Shown here: piece by piece, positions 63,358 through 64,000 of the stretch
Layout of the letters: every line of letters begins with the position of its first letter
How positions within the stretch are numbered: position 1 is the first letter of the stretch
Source of the DNA: Monarcha castaneiventris obscurior
Taxonomy: Eukaryota > Chordata > Aves > Passeriformes > Monarchidae
Assembly: GCA_026261815.1 (NCBI GenBank)
Contig: JAMPIT010000481.1
Span: 2,851,501 to 2,915,500, forward strand
Length of the DNA: 64,000 nucleotides
Direction of reading: 5' to 3'
Made by a program: the position numbers and the translations under genes
The notes under the pieces: model-generated
Told to the model about the DNA's origin: nothing
Databases searched by the model: none
Seen by the model: only the letters and a program-made list of their open reading frames with translations

Positions 63358-63512
63358 TCAGTGGCCAAATCCAAGGGCAGTGCACACCTTGTCATTCTGG
63401 TAGTCGTTGCCCACGCAGCGCAAGCCGAGGTTGGTGGGTATTTGGCCCAGTCTAGAGATGGTCACCAGACCTGCATGATGCCCTACGTGTCTGTTATTGT
63501 TCTGGTTTTTGT
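63358..63512 (-). CDS. candidate minus-strand terminal exon, unknown gene
   Basis: Seen: on the minus strand a T-rich tract ending GCTAAAG precedes about 51 open codons and a TGA at 63358-63360. AATAAA follows 36 bases later (63317-63322). Third codon positions are clearly GC-rich (about two thirds by eye) although the flanks are very AT-rich, which is typical of real exons. The peptide contains HVGHHAGLVTISRLGQIPTN and ends NDKVCTALGFGH. I do not recognise it. It could be the last exon of a gene to the right, an alternative 3' exon, or a conserved non-coding block. Confidence 0.3.
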
Positions 63513-63519
63513 CTTTAGC

Positions 63520-64000
63520 AAAAAAAAAGGACTATGAATGACCAAAGACTAACATTTATAATTTGTAGCAAAATTTGGTTTTATGTAGAAACAAGCCATG
63601 TTTTGCATTTGGATAGAGATTTAAATGAATTAAAGCTAAAAATTAAAAAGCACGATGCTGCAACATCTGGTCACTTGTTGAAGACCTCACTTTTAAAGTG
63701 GTTAAGTTTGCACAATTTGTACTTTTTTCTTTTTTTTTTTCTTTTTTTTTCCTTTTTTTTTTTTTACTAAACAGTATTTTTCCTTCTTTTATAAACCAGA
63801 AAAACTAAACTACAGATAAATTTTCCCTACCTTGAGCTAATGCTGCAGATAGGGTTGACAAAGCTGTACAGCGCAATCAAACATACTTACATCTTAGCTC
63901 ATTGTACAGGTACAGCCATAATCAAGGCACAAAGATCTTCTACAAGTTATTTTCAATAAAGTTGTACAAAATAATACATTTTACAGTCTGTACAAGAATA
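63520..64000. other. AT-rich end of window with T-rich tract
   Basis: A long T-rich tract lies at about 63725-63766. The last 100 bases contain several TGTAC/TGTA motifs on both strands and AATAAA (plus strand, about 63955). It may be 3'UTR or intron of a gene to the right; nothing firmer can be said. Confidence 0.35.

Noticed and set aside
55900..64000. Search for the 3' exons of GNAS on the minus strand
   Set aside because: The conserved C-terminal codons and the A-rich GNAS 3'UTR were not seen; GNAS probably lies beyond the window.

Overview
The window is nuclear DNA from a bird. The 3' ends of CR1 LINEs are present, including the recognisable CR1 reverse-transcriptase tail at about 29.7-30.0 kb. 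The genes have introns of hundreds to a few thousand bases and GC-rich CpG-island promoters in AT-rich surroundings. The gene set is a known vertebrate block, the one on human 20q13.32, which I recall as lying on avian chromosome 20. Species cannot be told from the sequence.

Layout, left to right. 0-17.7 kb is mostly gene-poor, AT-rich DNA with a few weak candidate exons. 17.7-23.9 kb holds a minisatellite, a CpG-island promoter with two CRE palindromes, and PRELID3B (+, six exons). 24.6-27.95 kb holds a candidate spliced exon and a long plus-strand open frame made of 11-codon Ser/Leu/Asp repeats that I do not recognise. 29.7-30.0 kb is a CR1 fragment. 30.6-31.85 kb is ATP5F1E (+), with a fresh 125-bp tandem duplication across its stop codon and 3'UTR splice donor. 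32.6-36.8 kb is TUBB1 (-, four coding exons, TATA promoter). 40.4-45.2 kb is CTSZ (+, six exons). 46.4-54.36 kb is NELFCD (-, fifteen exons, CpG-island promoter). 54.5-64 kb is gene-poor; GNAS would be expected beyond the right edge. One possible minus-strand terminal exon lies at 63.36-63.51 kb.

The five recognised genes are complete. I rebuilt them exon by exon with GT/AG junctions and correct phases: PRELID3B 194 aa, ATP5F1E 51 aa, TUBB1 451 aa, CTSZ 305 aa and NELFCD 583 aa. They do not form one pathway. They are a conserved neighbourhood: mitochondrial lipid transfer, the ATP synthase epsilon subunit, thrombocyte/platelet beta-tubulin, a lysosomal carboxypeptidase and a transcription-pausing factor. 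Three have GC-rich promoters without an obvious TATA box and look like housekeeping promoters, CTSZ also starts in a GC-rich island, and TUBB1 alone has a TATA box and no CpG island. Assignments to families and comparisons with human proteins rest on memory of those families, not on database searches.
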